DNA from: Rubripirellula tenax
Lineage (GTDB): Bacteria; Planctomycetota; Planctomycetia; Pirellulales; Pirellulaceae
DNA: 64,000 nucleotides
Direction of reading: 5' to 3'
Assembly: GCF_007860125.1 (NCBI RefSeq)
Contig: NZ_SJPW01000004.1
Coordinates: 404,372-468,371 of the forward strand
Part shown: positions 63,185 through 64,000 of the stretch, piece by piece
Layout of the letters: the number at the start of each line of letters is the position of its first letter
Numbering within the stretch: position 1 is the stretch's first letter
Translations under genes and position numbers: made by a program
The notes under the pieces: generated by a model
Databases searched by the model: none
What the model saw: the letters and a program-made list of their open reading frames with translations, nothing else
Told to the model about the DNA's origin: nothing

Positions 63185-64000
63185 TCATCCCGACTTACTG
63201 ACTCGCATGTACCAGTCGACGAGCCGGCGTACTTGCAATTCGGTGTAGCCTCGGTTGCTCATCCGCTGAACGAATTCGTCGTGCTTGTGTTCGGCCTCGC
63301 TGTCTTTTTTTGCACCAAAGCTGATCACGGGTAGCAGTTCTTCGATTTGGCCGAACATCCGTTTCTCAATCACGTCCCGAATCTTTTCGTACGAAGTCCA
63401 TGACGGATTTCGACCCTCGTTTTTTGCTCGAGCACGGAGTGCGAACTTGACAACCTCGTACCGAAAATCTTTCGCGTTCGCGATTCCGGCGGGCATCTCG
63501 ATCTTTTGTAGTTCATCGTTGAGAACGTCTCGGTCCATCAATTGGCCGGTGTCGGGATCCTTGTAGTCGGTGTCGTCGATCCATGCATCGGCGTAGCTGA
63601 TGTAGCGATCGAACAAGTTTTGGCCATAGTTGTGATACGATTCCAAATACGCCTTTCGTATCTCGTTGCCGATGAATTCGGCGTAGCGATTCGCCAGCTC
63701 TTCTTTGACAAAACCAAGGTATCGCTGCTCGACATCTTCCGAAAACTGTTCGCGACGAATCGATTTGTCCAGCACGTACATCAAGTGGACCGGATCGGCG
63801 GCAATTTCATGAGTATCGAAGTTGAATGTTTCGGAAAGAATCTTGTACGCGAAACGCGTTGAGATTCCGTCCATACCCTCGTTCATTCCTGCGGTATCGT
63901 GATACTCTTGGACCGTGCGAGCATTCGGGTCGGTGTCCTTAAGAGACTCACCGTCGTACACGCGCATCTTTGAATACAAGCTGCTATTTTCGTGCTCCTT
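63185..64000 (-). CDS. prkA: PrkA-type serine protein kinase, 5' partial
   Basis: This is the C-terminal part (about 271 residues) of the PrkA/YeaG kinase. The frame is open to the last base of the window, so the N-terminal AAA-like part lies outside. Conserved segments are KMRVYDGESLKDTDPNARTVQEYHDTAGMNEGMDGISTRFAYKILSETFNFD, ADPVHLMYVLDKSIRREQF, YISYADAWIDDTDYKDPDTG and a PrkA C-terminal domain. It is the first gene of the prkA-yeaH-spoVR module, transcribed to the left. The C-terminal tail ends RLVDWYMRVSKSG. Confidence 0.92.
   Translation of the reverse strand, partial: KEHENSSLYSKMRVYDGESLKDTDPNARTVQEYHDTAGMNEGMDGISTRFAYKILSETFNFDTHEIAADPVHLMYVLDKSIRREQFSEDVEQRYLGFVKEELANRYAEFIGNEIRKAYLESYHNYGQNLFDRYISYADAWIDDTDYKDPDTGQLMDRDVLNDELQKIEMPAGIANAKDFRYEVVKFALRARAKNEGRNPSWTSYEKIRDVIEKRMFGQIEELLPVISFGAKKDSEAEHKHDEFVQRMSNRGYTELQVRRLVDWYMRVSKSG

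Overview
The window reads as a chromosomal segment of a planctomycete, most likely a marine Pirellulaceae member related to Rhodopirellula. This rests on family content, since no rRNA or other phylogenetic marker is present. The typical families are a DUF1559 pseudopilin-like protein with its small lipoprotein partner, a PSD1-type cytochrome (DUF1549/DUF1553) next to a DUF1501 protein, a type I sulfatase, a TolC lipoprotein with a long disordered tail, a methanofuran-type C1 gene (MfnB) and HlyD/M50 fusion proteins. Coding density is high. There are no tRNA or rRNA genes, insertion sequences, prophage genes or CRISPR arrays.

Layout. 1-3.5 kb: the 3' part of a type II secretion secretin, a zinc-ribbon protein, a low-molecular-weight tyrosine phosphatase and a secreted thioredoxin-like protein. 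3.7-9 kb: a PAS-AraC regulator, an enolase-superfamily enzyme, a sulfatase, and a DUF1559 protein with a small lipoprotein. 9.2-16 kb: an aminotransferase, a DUF4416 protein, a secreted unknown, a TolC-like outer membrane factor, a WYL-like small protein and an NHL-repeat lipoprotein. 16.1-22.1 kb: a Sua5/arginine-phosphatase fusion, RpiB and HolB; then, on the other strand, a lipoprotein, MqnC, MqnA and an RluA-type pseudouridine synthase. 22.4-25.4 kb: a membrane protein, a CrtI-like oxidoreductase and an FAH-family hydrolase. 25.6-31.2 kb: a GAF-HlyD, HlyD and M50-HlyD operon ending in a release-factor-like gene. 31.4-35.3 kb: an exported FAD oxidoreductase coupled to a NosR-like membrane flavoprotein. 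35.3-44.3 kb: MfnB, RNase D, pyruvate dehydrogenase E2 and E1, an SDR with an altered active site, and TrpE. 44.6-46.9 kb: McsA, McsB and an ECF sigma factor. 47-49.4 kb: five pseudopilins. 49.5-54.5 kb: AstD, AstB, a nitrilase-family hydrolase and SthA. 54.7-60.1 kb: a four-gene operon with PSD1, DUF1501 and WD40 proteins. 60.2-64 kb: SpoVR, DUF444 (YeaH) and PrkA.

Most notable reading: the window holds candidates for all parts of a protein-arginine phosphorylation cycle, well known from Firmicutes. McsA (activator) and McsB (kinase) are translationally coupled at 44.6-46.2 kb. At 16.1-17.3 kb a phosphatase of the YwlE type, carrying the threonine linked to phosphoarginine specificity, is fused to the tRNA t6A enzyme Sua5/TsaC and followed by rpiB, as in the Bacillus ywlC-ywlE-ywlF neighbourhood. 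A second phosphatase at 2.4 kb has isoleucine at that position, as in tyrosine phosphatases.

Three other systems deserve attention: an operon combining HlyD adaptors with an M50 metallopeptidase that has a PqqD-like N-terminus and no ABC ATPase; an exported FAD enzyme coupled to a membrane protein with two covalent-flavin motifs; and a heptameric DNA repeat present in both orientations between prkA and yeaH.
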